DNA from: JACVRW01 sp963808775
GTDB taxonomy: Bacteria; Actinomycetota; Thermoleophilia; Solirubrobacterales; Thermoleophilaceae
DNA: 64,000 nucleotides
Reading direction: 5' to 3'
Assembly (NCBI GenBank): GCA_963808775.1
Contig: CAWEGR010000004.1
Coordinates: 124,001-188,000, forward strand
The notes beneath the pieces were generated by a model. That model did not search any database. It was given only the letters and a program-made list of their open reading frames with translations, and was not told the DNA's origin. Below are positions 25,297-33,682 of the stretch, one piece after another; position 1 is the stretch's first letter; each line of letters begins with the position of its first letter. Made by a program: the position numbers and the translations under genes.

Positions 25297-27437
25297 CCGG
25301 GCGGCGCGCCGCGCAGCGCCAGGCCGATCTGGTCGGCGAGCGCCTGGACGAGCCGGGCGTCGTCCTCGTCGAAGGCCTCCGGGCGGATCTCCTCGAGGTC
25401 GACGACGCCCCAGAGCTCCCCGCCCACCATGATCGGGACGGCCAGCTCCGAGCGAACGTCGACCATCTGAGGCGAACGCCGGTAGTCGGGCTCCGAGCGG
25501 ACGTCGCCCGACATGACGGGCCGCCGCTCGCGAGCCGCCCTTCCGATCAGGCCGGAGGAGAGCGGCTGCGCCCAGCGCCGGACGCCGACGCGCTCGAAGG
25601 CGAGCCCGCTCACGGCGACGCTCTCGATGTAGCCGTCCTCACGCACCCGCAGCACCGCGGCCATGAAGTACCCGAAGGCCCGGTTCAGCTCGTCCACGGC
25701 CGCCTCGGCGATCTCCTCGGGATCGCCGAGCGTCGCGAGGCGCGCGACGAGCGAGCCGGCGAGCGCGAGTTGGCGCGTGCGCTGGCGCAGGCGCTCCGTC
25801 TGCTCTCGCGCGCGGTCGCTCCAGACGCCGCCGTCGTCCTCGACCCGGTCGGTCTCGCGCTCGCGGCCCTCGGGCAGGTAGCCCTGCGGCAGCGCCGTGG
25901 CCGCGTGCGCGGTCCCGCGCGCGCCCCGCTGCTGCTTGCCGTAGAGGAGCGCGCGGTCCGCCCTGGCGATCAGGGCGGTGGGCCCCTCGCCCGCGTGCCA
26001 TTCGGCGACGCCGGCGGTCGCGCTGGCCTGCTCCTCGGGGTACTCGAGCCGGCCGATGGCGCGCGCCACGCCCTCGATCGCGCGGCGCGCGACCTCGATC
26101 GCCTCACGTTCGTCGGCGTCGATCGCGACGATCGCGAACTCGTCGCCGCCATAGCGAGCCACCACGTCGTAGGTGCGCACGCTCTGGCGCAGGGCCTGAC
26201 CCACACCTCGCAGCACCTCGTCTCCGGCCAGGTGGCCGTGGAGCTCGTTGACCTGCTTGAAGTCGTCCAGGTCGAGGATCGCGAGCGAGGTCGAGTGGCC
26301 GGTGCGGCGCGAGCGCTCGATCTCGCGCTCGAGCGTGTCGTGAAGCGCCGCGTGGTTCAGGCAGCCGGTGAGGGCGTCCGTGCGCGCGGCCAGCACGAGC
26401 CCCGCGTGCGCGCTCGCGTTGCGGCAGGCCACCGCGGCCAGGTCTCCGAACGCCTCGAGCAGCGCGAGGTGCTCGTGAGTGACGAGATAGGGCTCGAAGT
26501 AGCCGACCGCCAGCGCTCCGCGGAGCTCGCCGTCCCAGTGCATCGGCACCGCGAGCGAGCTGCGCACGTTCCGGAACTCGGGCAGCGGCACCTGGCGGGG
26601 CAGGCCCTGGTAGTCGTTCGTGAGCATCGGCTCGTCGCGCTCGATGACCTTGCCCACGAGCCCCTCGCCCGTCTTGACCTCGGCGCCGATCACCGCAGGC
26701 GAGAGGCCGTAGGTGGCCTCGAAGCGCAGCCCGTCCGCCGCGTTGCCGAGGAAGACGTTGGCGTAGCCGGCGTCGAGGATCTTCGCGGCCTCCTCGCAGA
26801 TGCGGACGAGCACCCTGTTGAGGTCGAGCGTCTCGCTGAGAGTGCGCGCCGCGCGGGCGAGGGCCGCCTGGCGGGCGGTCTGCTCGGCGCGGTCCGCGGC
26901 GAGCTCGAGCTGGCCGAGCCCGGCACCGGCGGCGGCCGCGAACGCGCGCGCCACCTCGAGCTGCTCGGCGTCGACCGTCACGTGCTTCGCGCCGTCGGCC
27001 AGCACGAGCACGTGCGGGACGCGCTCCTGCACGCGCATCGCGAGCAGGAGGACGGCCTTCGTAGCGGCGCCGGCGCCGAGCCGCCGGACGAGCTCGCCGG
27101 CGTCGTCGCCCGTCACCACCTGCTCGGGCCGGCGGCCGGCGAGCATGTCCGCGAGCGGCGGCAGGTCGGTCAGCGCGATCACGCCCGGCGCTCCGCTCGG
27201 CGGATCCATCGCCGCGATCTCGCAGCGGCCCTCGAGCTCGGCGACCGTCAGGAGGATCGCGCTGTCCACGCGGAAGAACGCGCGCGCCTCGCTCACGAGC
27301 GTGTCCGCCACCGTGGCCGGCCCGCCGGCGTCGGTGGCGCTGCGGAGCAGACGCGACACGGCGTGCATCGCTTCTCCGGCATCACCGAAGCGAGCAGGCT
27401 CGTCGGGACCGTGCTCGGGCGAGCGAGAGGCGCTCAC
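25293..27437 (-). CDS. GAF-GAF-GGDEF-GAF diguanylate cyclase
   Basis: 714 residues. A degenerate GAF domain (about 25-180), a clear GAF (about 190-345, with TGEGLVGKVIERDEPM and SSLAVPMHWDGELRGALAVG), a GGDEF domain (about 350-510) and a C-terminal GAF (about 555-710). The active loop RYGGDEF is intact near residue 430, and RTYD five residues before it is the inhibitory RxxD c-di-GMP site, so this should be an active, feedback-inhibited c-di-GMP synthase. No transmembrane segments, so it senses cytoplasmic small ligands. Its stop overlaps the HExxH gene stop by 4 bases (convergent). GTG start. Confidence 0.9.
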   Translation of the reverse strand: MSASRSPEHGPDEPARFGDAGEAMHAVSRLLRSATDAGGPATVADTLVSEARAFFRVDSAILLTVAELEGRCEIAAMDPPSGAPGVIALTDLPPLADMLAGRRPEQVVTGDDAGELVRRLGAGAATKAVLLLAMRVQERVPHVLVLADGAKHVTVDAEQLEVARAFAAAAGAGLGQLELAADRAEQTARQAALARAARTLSETLDLNRVLVRICEEAAKILDAGYANVFLGNAADGLRFEATYGLSPAVIGAEVKTGEGLVGKVIERDEPMLTNDYQGLPRQVPLPEFRNVRSSLAVPMHWDGELRGALAVGYFEPYLVTHEHLALLEAFGDLAAVACRNASAHAGLVLAARTDALTGCLNHAALHDTLEREIERSRRTGHSTSLAILDLDDFKQVNELHGHLAGDEVLRGVGQALRQSVRTYDVVARYGGDEFAIVAIDADEREAIEVARRAIEGVARAIGRLEYPEEQASATAGVAEWHAGEGPTALIARADRALLYGKQQRGARGTAHAATALPQGYLPEGRERETDRVEDDGGVWSDRAREQTERLRQRTRQLALAGSLVARLATLGDPEEIAEAAVDELNRAFGYFMAAVLRVREDGYIESVAVSGLAFERVGVRRWAQPLSSGLIGRAARERRPVMSGDVRSEPDYRRSPQMVDVRSELAVPIMVGGELWGVVDLEEIRPEAFDEDDARLVQALADQIGLALRGAPPG

Positions 27438-27449
27438 AACCGCCCGAGG

Positions 27450-28563
27450 CTACAGGCCGAGCGTCTTCGCGATGATGTTCTTCTGGATCTCGGACGTGCC
27501 GCCGTAGATCGTGGTGACCACGGCGGTGCGCAGATGGCGCTCCATCGGGTACTCCGTCGCGTACCCGTAGCCACCCATGATCTGCATGCCCTCGAGCGCG
27601 CAGCGCTTCGCGCACTCGGTGGCGGCGAGCTTCGCCATCGAGGCCTCCCGCGGGAGCATCCGCGACGGGTCCTCGTCCGTCAGCGAGGCCACCCAGCGCA
27701 CCAGCAGCCGCGCCTGCTCGATCTCCGTCGCCAGCTCGGCGAAGCGGTGCGAGATCGACTGGAAGCTGCCGATCGGGCGGCCGAACTGACGGCGCTCCTT
27801 CGCGTAGGCGAGCGCGTCGTCGAACGCGCGCTGCGCGAGCCCGAGCGAGGTGGCCGCGAGGATCGTGCGCTCGTAGTTGAGGCCGGACATGAGCTGCGTC
27901 CAGCCGCCGCCCTCGGCCCCGAGCAGGGCGTCCTCCGGCACGCGCACGCCGTCGAGATGGATCTCGTTCGTCTCCTCACCGCCGAGCGTGGCGATCGGCG
28001 TGAGGGTCATGCCCGGCGCCTCGCGCGGGACGAGGATCATCGACATGTCCTCGTGCCGCTCGCCGGGGCCCGTGCGGCAGACGATCAGGATGTGGCTCGC
28101 CTTGTGGGCGTAGGAGCACCACATCTTGGCGCCGTCGAGCACCCACTCCCCGTCCTCGCGCCGCGCGCGCGTCTTCAGCCCGGCGACGTCGGACCCGGCG
28201 TCCGGCTCCGACATCGCGATCGCGAGTGTGCCGCCCCGCACGACGCGGCCGAACAGGTCGCGCTTCTGCTCCTCGCTGCCGTAGCGGTTGAGCGCGCCGA
28301 CGACGATCAGCGTGACGCCGTAGCCGGCGACCGGGATGCCGCCGCGCGTGAACTCCTCGAGGAACAGCGTGGCGTCGACGAACGAGCCGCCCGAGCCGCC
28401 GTACTCCTCCGGGATCTGGAGCCCGTACCAGCCGAGCTCGCCCATCTTGGCGGCCACCGCGTCGTCGTGGCCGTCCGTGCCTCGCGGCGCTGTCGAAGTT
28501 CTCGCGCGCCGCGAAGTCGCGGATCGCCTCGACGAAGGCCTCCTGCTCCTCGCTGAGCCTCAA
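27450..28563 (-). CDS. Acyl-CoA dehydrogenase (frameshifted near N-terminus)
   Basis: About 370 residues after removing one base near 28480-28486. LRLSEEQEAFVEAIRDFAARENFDSA starts the N-terminal helical domain; then GWYGLQIPEEYGGSGG, AMSEPDAGSDVAGLKTRA (FAD/substrate contacts), NYERTILAATSLGLAQRAFDDALAYAKERRQFGRPIGSFQ and GGYGYATEYPMERHLRTA. The TTG start at 28563 overlaps the stop of the upstream paralogue (TTGA). Oxidises acyl-CoA thioesters in beta-oxidation or branched-chain degradation; chain length not predictable. Confidence 0.87.
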
Positions 28564-29825
28564 ACCGATGAAGGGGTCGCTGCGCGCCCGGCCGAGCCGG
28601 TCGCTTGCGCAACGGCGGGTTCCCTCGGCTTGAAGCGGTTCAGCTCGCGCACGGCGATGACCATCTTGTGGACCTCGTCGGGACCGTCGGCTATGCGGAG
28701 CCAGCGGCCCTGGCGCCACATGGCGGCGAGCGGGGTGTCGTCTGACATGCCCATCGCGCCGTAGACCTGCATCGCGCGGTCGAGCACCCGCTGGTGCATC
28801 TGCGCGGCGATCACCTTGATCATCGAGATGTCCTGGCGCGCCGCCCGCTTGCCCTCGGTGTCCATCTTCCACGCCGCGTGCAGGACCATCAGGCGCGCGG
28901 AGTCGATGTCCATGCGCGACTTCGCGATGAAGTCCTGGACGAACTGCTTCTCGGCCAGCGGGCCGCCGAACGCGGAGCGCTCGTGGGCGCGCTCGCACAT
29001 CAGCTCGAAGGCTCGCTCGGCCGAGCCGATGGCGCGCATGCAGTGGTGGATCCGCCCGGGGCCGAGCCTGTCCTGGGCGATGGCGAAGCCGCCGCCGCGC
29101 TCGCCGAGCAGGTTCTCGGCGGGCACCCGGCAGTCCTCGTAGCGGACCTCCCAGTGCCCGGGGCCCTCGTCGTGGCCCATCACGGGCACGGGCCGCACGC
29201 CCTCGAAGCCCTCCGCGCCGACCGGCACGATGATCATCGAGGCGCGCCGGTGCTGCTGCGCGTCGGGATCGGTCACGACCATCGCGATCGCCAGCGCGGC
29301 GCCGTTGTAGCCGGAGGTGAACCACTTGTGGCCGTTGATCACCCACTCGTCGCCGTCGAGCTCGGCTCGCGACACGAGCAGGGTGGGATCGGAGCCCGCG
29401 GTGTTCGGCTCGGTCATGCTGAAGCAGGAGCGCGTCTCGCCCTCGAGCAGCGGCAGGAGCCAGCGCTCCTTCTGCTCGTCCGTGCCGTGCTCGGCGAGGA
29501 TCTCCATGTTGCCGGTGTCCGGCGCGGCGCAGTTGAAGACCATCGGCGCGACCGACGAGCGGCCCATCTGCTCGCAGAGCATCCCGTACTCCCAGTTGGT
29601 GAGCCCGGGCCCGTGAGCCTCGTCCGGCATGAACAGGTTCCAGAGGCCCGCATGCTTCGCGTGGGCGCGCAGCTCGACCAGGATCTGCGGGTACGCGACG
29701 CCCTCGCGCACCTCCGCGTCGAGCGCCTCGAAGGCCTCATCCTCGACTGGATCGACATACTCGCTCATGAACTCGCGGACCCGCTCGAGGAGCGAGGAGA
29801 CGCGGTCAGACGGTGCGAAATCCAT
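28560..29825 (-). CDS. Acyl-CoA dehydrogenase (ACAD10/11-like)
   Basis: 421 residues. Distinct from its downstream neighbour and closer to the ACAD10/11-type group: NLFMPDEAHGPGLTNWEYGMLCEQMGRS, CFSMTEPNTAGSDPTLL, INGHKWFTSGYNGAALAIAMVVTDPDA, and the C-terminal WLRIADGPDEVHKMVIAVREL. Active-site FAD region complete. ATG 29825 follows TAGGCT by 9 bases. It is coupled to the second acyl-CoA dehydrogenase by a 4-base overlap, so the two probably act in one acyl-CoA oxidation route, possibly as a heteromer. Confidence 0.9.
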   Translation of the reverse strand: MDFAPSDRVSSLLERVREFMSEYVDPVEDEAFEALDAEVREGVAYPQILVELRAHAKHAGLWNLFMPDEAHGPGLTNWEYGMLCEQMGRSSVAPMVFNCAAPDTGNMEILAEHGTDEQKERWLLPLLEGETRSCFSMTEPNTAGSDPTLLVSRAELDGDEWVINGHKWFTSGYNGAALAIAMVVTDPDAQQHRRASMIIVPVGAEGFEGVRPVPVMGHDEGPGHWEVRYEDCRVPAENLLGERGGGFAIAQDRLGPGRIHHCMRAIGSAERAFELMCERAHERSAFGGPLAEKQFVQDFIAKSRMDIDSARLMVLHAAWKMDTEGKRAARQDISMIKVIAAQMHQRVLDRAMQVYGAMGMSDDTPLAAMWRQGRWLRIADGPDEVHKMVIAVRELNRFKPREPAVAQATGSAGRAATPSSV

Positions 29826-29849
29826 AGTGGGCGCAGCCTACCGCCCGGA

Positions 29850-30284
29850 TCACAGCAGGCCCCACGCCACGAGGGTCGCGATTAGAGCCCCCAACAGGAT
29901 CGCGGCGGCCAGCAGCGCGGGGTTCGGCCCGCGAGCGCCCTCGGGCGAGGTGGTCGGCGCGAGGTCCGCGTCGAGCAGGATCTCGCGAGCCGCCGGCGCG
30001 CCCGCCTCGGGCACGAGCACGTCGCGCGGCCCGGCGGCCAGGTAGTCCGGCACGTCGAAGCCCGCCGTGCGGCGCAGCATGCTCGGCACGCCCTCCTCGA
30101 GCAGGAGACCCTGGATGAACTCCGCCTCGGCCTGGTTGCGCCCGCCGGCCACGCGGACGAGCTCGCCCTCGGTCCACTCCGGGTTGATCTTGCGCGCCCT
30201 CGCGTGCGCCTCGCTGACGGGCTCCTCGAGCGTCGCGTCGCCCGCCGCGACGAGCGGCATGCCGCAGTTCGAGCAGAAGCTCAC
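29850..30284 (-). CDS. Zinc-ribbon protein with DUF2007-like domain and C-terminal membrane helix
   Basis: 144 residues from GTG 30284. FCSNCGMPLV (3-12) is half a zinc ribbon; about 40-105 (ELVRVAGGRNQAEAEFIQGLLLEEGVPSMLRRT...DVLVPEAGAPAAREIL) matches the DUF2007 putative signal-transducing fold; 122-143 is a hydrophobic tail helix. In the same frame upstream of the GTG the sequence encodes CPSCGRGEPDPD, the missing other half of a double zinc ribbon, but no ATG/GTG/TTG precedes it; an ACG at 30338 sits after an AGGAGG-type tract. The true start is probably there or a base is misread. Confidence 0.7.
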   Translation of the reverse strand: MSFCSNCGMPLVAAGDATLEEPVSEAHARARKINPEWTEGELVRVAGGRNQAEAEFIQGLLLEEGVPSMLRRTAGFDVPDYLAAGPRDVLVPEAGAPAAREILLDADLAPTTSPEGARGPNPALLAAAILLGALIATLVAWGLL

Positions 30285-30327
30285 GTCGGGGTCGGGCTCG
30301 CCCCGCCCGCACGAGGGACAGACGAGC

Positions 30328-30714
30328 TCAGGAGACGTGGAGCTCCTCCTCCTCGACGGACCCGTCGCGGATCCACCATGCGCGCACCTCGCCGTCGGGC
30401 TGCTCCAGCGAGACGATCACGTAGAGCCAGTGCGGGTAGGTGGCGAGGTTGATGTCGGTCTGCGAGGGCTCGGCGGGGCTGCGCGGGTGCGAGTGGTAGA
30501 TGCCGACCTCGAAGCCATCGTCGTCGAGCTCGTTGGCGGCGAACAGGCTGCGGTGGTCGAGCGAGTAGCCGTAGGGCGAGTTGCGCTCGTTCTCGGCCCG
30601 CTCGACGCCCTCGACGGCACCGTCCTTCGCCCACAGGTAGCCGCAGCACTCATTGGGGGCGTCCGCGCGGGCGTGCGCGATCAGCTCGTCCCGGTGGGCC
30701 CGCGAGATCCTCAC
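30328..30714 (-). CDS. mec: JAMM/MPN+ metalloprotease (Mec-like, CysO pathway)
   Basis: 128 residues, a minimal JAMM domain. The catalytic set is complete: Glu in NECCGYL, then HSHPRSPAEPSQTD fitting HxHx7Sx2D exactly. In M. tuberculosis, Mec cleaves cysteine from the CysO-cysteine adduct; here cysM and cysO homologues lie within 3.5 kb on the same strand. Because this CysO ends in an extra Ala, the protease may also trim CysO to Gly-Gly before activation, as JAMM proteases do for other thiocarboxylate carriers. GTG 30714 with TAGCCT 8 bases upstream. Name given by context. Confidence 0.82.
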   Translation of the reverse strand: MRISRAHRDELIAHARADAPNECCGYLWAKDGAVEGVERAENERNSPYGYSLDHRSLFAANELDDDGFEVGIYHSHPRSPAEPSQTDINLATYPHWLYVIVSLEQPDGEVRAWWIRDGSVEEEELHVS

Positions 30715-30770
30715 GCGGCGGAAGGCTAGTGAGAGGCGTCCGTGTCCCCGCGCGCCCGCGACAGGCTCCC

Positions 30771-30783
30771 TAGTCTGCGCCCC
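30771..30783 (+). promoter_or_regulatory. Leaderless-type promoter of the ferritin-like lipoprotein
   Basis: TAGTCT (30771-30776), 7-base spacer, GTG 30784. It supports the start at 30784 over an in-frame ATG at 30742. Confidence 0.55.
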
Positions 30784-31749
30784 GTGACGGTCCGGATCAC
30801 CAGGCGCGCCGCCCTCGGCGGCGGTGCGGCCGCGCTGTTCCTCGCGTCCTGCGGCGGGGGCGATCCCGCGCCGGGCGGCGGAGCCGAGCCCGGCTCGGGC
30901 GCCGGCCTGCTGTCGTCGCTGCTCGCGCTCGAGCTCGCGGTGATCGCCGCGTACGAGTACTCGGCGCCGAGCCTCGACGAGGAGGCCTCGCGTTACGCGC
31001 GCCTGATCCGCGACGAGGAGGAGAGCCACGCCCGCTTCCTCGCCGGGCAGATCCGCGACCTCGGCGGCGACCCGCCCGCGGGGCGCAGCGCCGCCGAGTA
31101 CAGGGAGACCTTCCCGCGCCTCGAGGGCGCGAGCGACGCTCTGCGCTTCCTCGAGGACCTCGAGCAGCGCCAGGTGCGTGCCTACCTCGAGGCACTCGCG
31201 GAGCTGCCCGAGCTCGACCAGCGGCTCGGCGCTGCCGAGATCGGCTCCCGCGAGGGCGCCCAGCTGGCCACGGTGCGCGCGCTGGCGGGCGCGCCAGCCG
31301 TCGCCCCACCCGTTCGAGACCGGTGCGCTCTGATGTCCGACGCGGGCTTGATCGAGGGGCTCATGACCATCGAGGTACGGCTCGTGGCCGCCTACGAGGC
31401 CGCTCTCAGCCGCGAGGCGATCGAGCCCGCGCTCGGCGAGCTCCTGCTCGACCAGGAGCGCGAGCACGTGCGCGGCCTCGAGCAGGCCCTGCGCAGGCTG
31501 GGCGGTGGCAGCCCGAGGGCCACGGTGCCGGACCGCGGCCTCACCACGGCACTGCGTGATCCCGGCCTGTTCACGGAGTACGCGCTCCAGCTCGAGTCGG
31601 AGGCGATCGCCGCCTACGTGCGGGCGTCGGCGAACATCGTGCGTTCCCAGCTTCGTCAGCCGCTCGGCTCGATCATGACCTCCGAGGCCGCACACACGGT
31701 GGCGCTCCGCCAGGCGGCGGACCTGCCGCTGATCACCCCGGTCCGCTGA
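30784..31749 (+). CDS. Tat-exported ferritin-like lipoprotein (duplicated four-helix domain)
   Basis: 321 residues from GTG 30784. VRITRRAALGGGAAALFLASC combines a twin-arginine signal (TRRAALGG) and a lipobox with Cys22, so it is probably a folded lipoprotein sent out by Tat. Two tandem ferritin-like units follow: ELAVIAAYEYS...RDEEESHARFLAGQI (about 47-105) and EVRLVAAYEAAL...DQEREHVRGLEQAL (about 195-240), each with E...ExxH carboxylate/His ligands for a di-metal site, then a third helical pair EYALQLESEAIAAYV. Similar to DUF4439/Ferritin_2 proteins. tatA lies 21 bases downstream. Metal or redox role unknown. Confidence 0.78.
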   Translation: MTVRITRRAALGGGAAALFLASCGGGDPAPGGGAEPGSGAGLLSSLLALELAVIAAYEYSAPSLDEEASRYARLIRDEEESHARFLAGQIRDLGGDPPAGRSAAEYRETFPRLEGASDALRFLEDLEQRQVRAYLEALAELPELDQRLGAAEIGSREGAQLATVRALAGAPAVAPPVRDRCALMSDAGLIEGLMTIEVRLVAAYEAALSREAIEPALGELLLDQEREHVRGLEQALRRLGGGSPRATVPDRGLTTALRDPGLFTEYALQLESEAIAAYVRASANIVRSQLRQPLGSIMTSEAAHTVALRQAADLPLITPVR

Positions 31750-31770
31750 CGTGCACTAGCCTCTCTCTCG

Positions 31771-31992
31771 ATGGGCTTCATCTCGGCACCTGGGCCGCTC
31801 GAGCTGATGGTGATCCTCGTGATCGCGCTGATCGTCCTGGGGCCGAAGCGCCTGCCGGAGGCGGCGCGCTCGGTCGGCAAGGGCATGCGCGAGCTCAAGA
31901 ACTCGATCAGCGGCGCGAACGACGACGACGACGACGATCGCGACTACGACGACGACCGCGACGACGACCGCTCCTCCGAGCGCGTCGCCTAG
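31771..31992 (+). CDS. tatA: Sec-independent translocase subunit TatA/TatE
   Basis: 73 residues: one N-terminal membrane helix (PLELMVILVIALIVLGPKRLPE, with the conserved FGP-like LGPKRLPE hinge), an amphipathic helix (AARSVGKGMRELKNSI), then a strikingly acidic tail made almost entirely of Asp, Arg and Tyr. TatA oligomers form the pore-like element of the twin-arginine pathway. It follows a gene for a probable Tat substrate. tatB and tatC are not in the window. ATG 31771 with TAGCCT 8 bases upstream. Confidence 0.92.
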   Translation: MGFISAPGPLELMVILVIALIVLGPKRLPEAARSVGKGMRELKNSISGANDDDDDDRDYDDDRDDDRSSERVA

Positions 31993-31995
31993 CGG

Positions 31996-32973
31996 CTACC
32001 AGAACGAGGCGCTGTCGAGGACGCCCTCGTCCTCGAGCTGCTCGATCGACTTCGAGTAGACGCCTGAGCTGAGGTACTTCCAACCGTCGTCGGGCACGAC
32101 GAAGACCACGTTGCCCTCGTCGAGCTCGCTCGCCACGCGCACGCAGATCGACGCGATCGCCCCGGCCGAGACGCCGACGAACAGCCCCTCCTCCTCGAGC
32201 AGCTTCTTCGTCCAGACGACGGCGTCGCGGTTCGAGACGAAGATCTTCCGGTCGAGCAGCGAGAGGTCGATGATCGGCGGGATGAAGCCGTCGTCGAGCG
32301 AGCGGAGGCCCTGGACGAGCTCGCCCTGGAGCGGCTCCGCGGCGACGATCAGCGTGTCCGGGTCCTCCTCCTTGAAGCGCCGGGCGTTGCCCATCAGCGT
32401 GCCGCCGGTGCCGAGCCCGGCGACGAAGGCGGTGACCTCGTCGAGCTCCTCGAGGATCTCGGGCGCCGTGCCCTCGTAGTGCGCGTTCGGGTTCGCCTGG
32501 TTCCCGTACTGGTAGGGCATGTAGTACGACGAGTCCGCCTCGGCCATCTCGAGCGCCAGCGCGACCGCCCCGTTCGAGCCCTGCTCTCCGGGCGAAGAGA
32601 CGATCTCGGCGCCGTACATGTGCAGGAGCTGCGTGCGCTCGGCCGTGACGTTGTCCGGCATCACCACCTTGAGCGGGTAGCCCTTGCGCCGGCAGATCAT
32701 CGCCAGCGAGATGCCCGTGTTGCCCGAGGTCGGCTCGAGGATCGTCTGCCCGGGGCGGATCAGTCCCTGCTCCTCGGCGCTCTCGATCAGCGAGCGTGCC
32801 ACGCGGTCCTTGACCGAGCCCGTGGGGTTGTAGCTCTCGAGCTTCGCGTAGATGCGGACGGAGGGCTTCGGGCTCAGGCGCCGCAGCTCGACGAGAGGCG
32901 TGTTGCCGATCGCCTCGACGATGTCGCCGTACTTGCCGCCGCAGGGCCTGTTGTCGAGGCGGGGCTCCAGCAC
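31996..32973 (-). CDS. cysM: CysO-dependent O-phosphoserine sulfhydrylase CysM
   Basis: PLP enzyme (325 residues) joining O-phosphoserine with sulfur from CysO thiocarboxylate to give a CysO-cysteine adduct. PLP lysine is Lys55 in NPTGSVKDR, the phosphate loop is TSGNTG (82-87), GLGTGGT is 187-192. Arg224 in LRSLDDGF sits where M. tuberculosis CysM has Arg220, the residue selecting phosphoserine over acetylserine, and the C-terminal tail (YSKSIEQLEDEGVLDSASFW) is the long lid typical of that enzyme rather than of CysK. GTG start; TACACT lies 7 bases upstream. Confidence 0.92.
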   Translation of the reverse strand: MLEPRLDNRPCGGKYGDIVEAIGNTPLVELRRLSPKPSVRIYAKLESYNPTGSVKDRVARSLIESAEEQGLIRPGQTILEPTSGNTGISLAMICRRKGYPLKVVMPDNVTAERTQLLHMYGAEIVSSPGEQGSNGAVALALEMAEADSSYYMPYQYGNQANPNAHYEGTAPEILEELDEVTAFVAGLGTGGTLMGNARRFKEEDPDTLIVAAEPLQGELVQGLRSLDDGFIPPIIDLSLLDRKIFVSNRDAVVWTKKLLEEEGLFVGVSAGAIASICVRVASELDEGNVVFVVPDDGWKYLSSGVYSKSIEQLEDEGVLDSASFW

Positions 32974-32986
32974 TTCAGAAAGTGTA
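32974..32986 (-). promoter_or_regulatory. Leaderless-type promoter of cysM
   Basis: Minus strand: TACACT (32986-32981), spacer TTCTGAA, GTG 32973. The spacer and start (TTCTGAAGTG) are identical to those of the rhodanese-MoeB gene at 34886, and no ribosome site is visible. Confidence 0.55.
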
Positions 32987-32994
32987 GTGGGCCG

Positions 32995-33357
32995 TCAGCC
33001 CGTGAGAAAGGTGTCGTCGTGCGAGTAGGGCGGCGAGCAGCAGCACAGCAGCTTCAGGGGCACGTCGCCCGTGTTCCAGAGCTTGTGGCGGGTGCCGGGC
33101 GGGATCACGACCGCGTCGCCGGCGCCCACGGGCGCCTCCTCCGCGCCGAGGCGCATGCGGCCGCTGCCGGCCGTGAAGAAGTAGATCTCCTCGGCCACGC
33201 GGTGCAGGTGCTCCTCGGTCTCGCCGCCGGGCGGCACGGTGGCCTCCGCCAGGCTCTGGTGCGCGGAGTTGCCGGTCGGGATCCCGGCCAGCTCCCGGAT
33301 CTCGGAGCCGTCCTTGGTCGTGAAGGGCCGGACGCGCTCGAGGTTGTCGACTCGCAT
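32995..33357 (-). CDS. Cupin domain protein in cysO-cysM cluster
   Basis: 120 residues, a single small beta-barrel. Cupin motif 1 appears as EEHLHRVAEEIYFFTAGSG (H-x-H...E) and motif 2 as PPGTRHKLWN, giving a probable 3-His/1-Glu metal site. The end CCCSPPYSHDDT has three adjacent cysteines. Located 16 bases after cysO and 21 bases before cysM on the same strand, so a role in sulfur metabolism, for example handling sulfide or phosphoserine, is suggested but not shown; known small cupins include cysteine dioxygenase-like enzymes and sugar isomerases. Confidence 0.8.
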   Translation of the reverse strand: MRVDNLERVRPFTTKDGSEIRELAGIPTGNSAHQSLAEATVPPGGETEEHLHRVAEEIYFFTAGSGRMRLGAEEAPVGAGDAVVIPPGTRHKLWNTGDVPLKLLCCCSPPYSHDDTFLTG

Positions 33358-33373
33358 GGCCCCGGTGAGGAGG

Positions 33374-33649
33374 TCAGGCCCCGCCGGCCATCGCGGGCAG
33401 GATCACGATCGTGTCGGACTCGGAGACGCTCGTGCCGAGCCCGTCGAGCACCCGCACGTCCTCGTCGTTGAGGTACACGTTGACGTAGCGGTTCAGCTCG
33501 CCGTCCTCCGAGAACAGCTGCGACTCGGTGGCGGGGTGCTCTGCCGCGAGCGCCCGCAGCACCTCGCGGACGTCGCTCCCCGACGCCTCGACCTCGCGCG
33601 CGCCGCCCACGGAGGCACGCAGCACCGGTGGGATCTTGATCGTGCTCAT
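33374..33649 (-). CDS. cysO: CysO-like ubiquitin-fold sulfur carrier protein ending in Gly-Gly-Ala
   Basis: 91 residues of the ThiS/MoaD/CysO fold: IKIPPVLRASVGGAREVEASG, LNRYVNVYLNDEDVRVLDGL and SESDTIVILPAMAGGA. Strong resemblance to M. tuberculosis CysO (NIYVNDEDVR...ILPAVAGG). The expected protein ends at the diglycine, whose carboxylate becomes a thiocarboxylate. Here one Ala codon (GCC) precedes the TGA stop at 33374-33376. The carrier must therefore be trimmed before adenylation, most simply by the JAMM protease at 30328-30714. ATG 33649. Lies between its activating enzyme and cysM. Confidence 0.9.
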   Translation of the reverse strand: MSTIKIPPVLRASVGGAREVEASGSDVREVLRALAAEHPATESQLFSEDGELNRYVNVYLNDEDVRVLDGLGTSVSESDTIVILPAMAGGA

Positions 33650-33682
33650 GTGGGTCGGTGAGCCTAGCTCAGCCGCCGCGTG

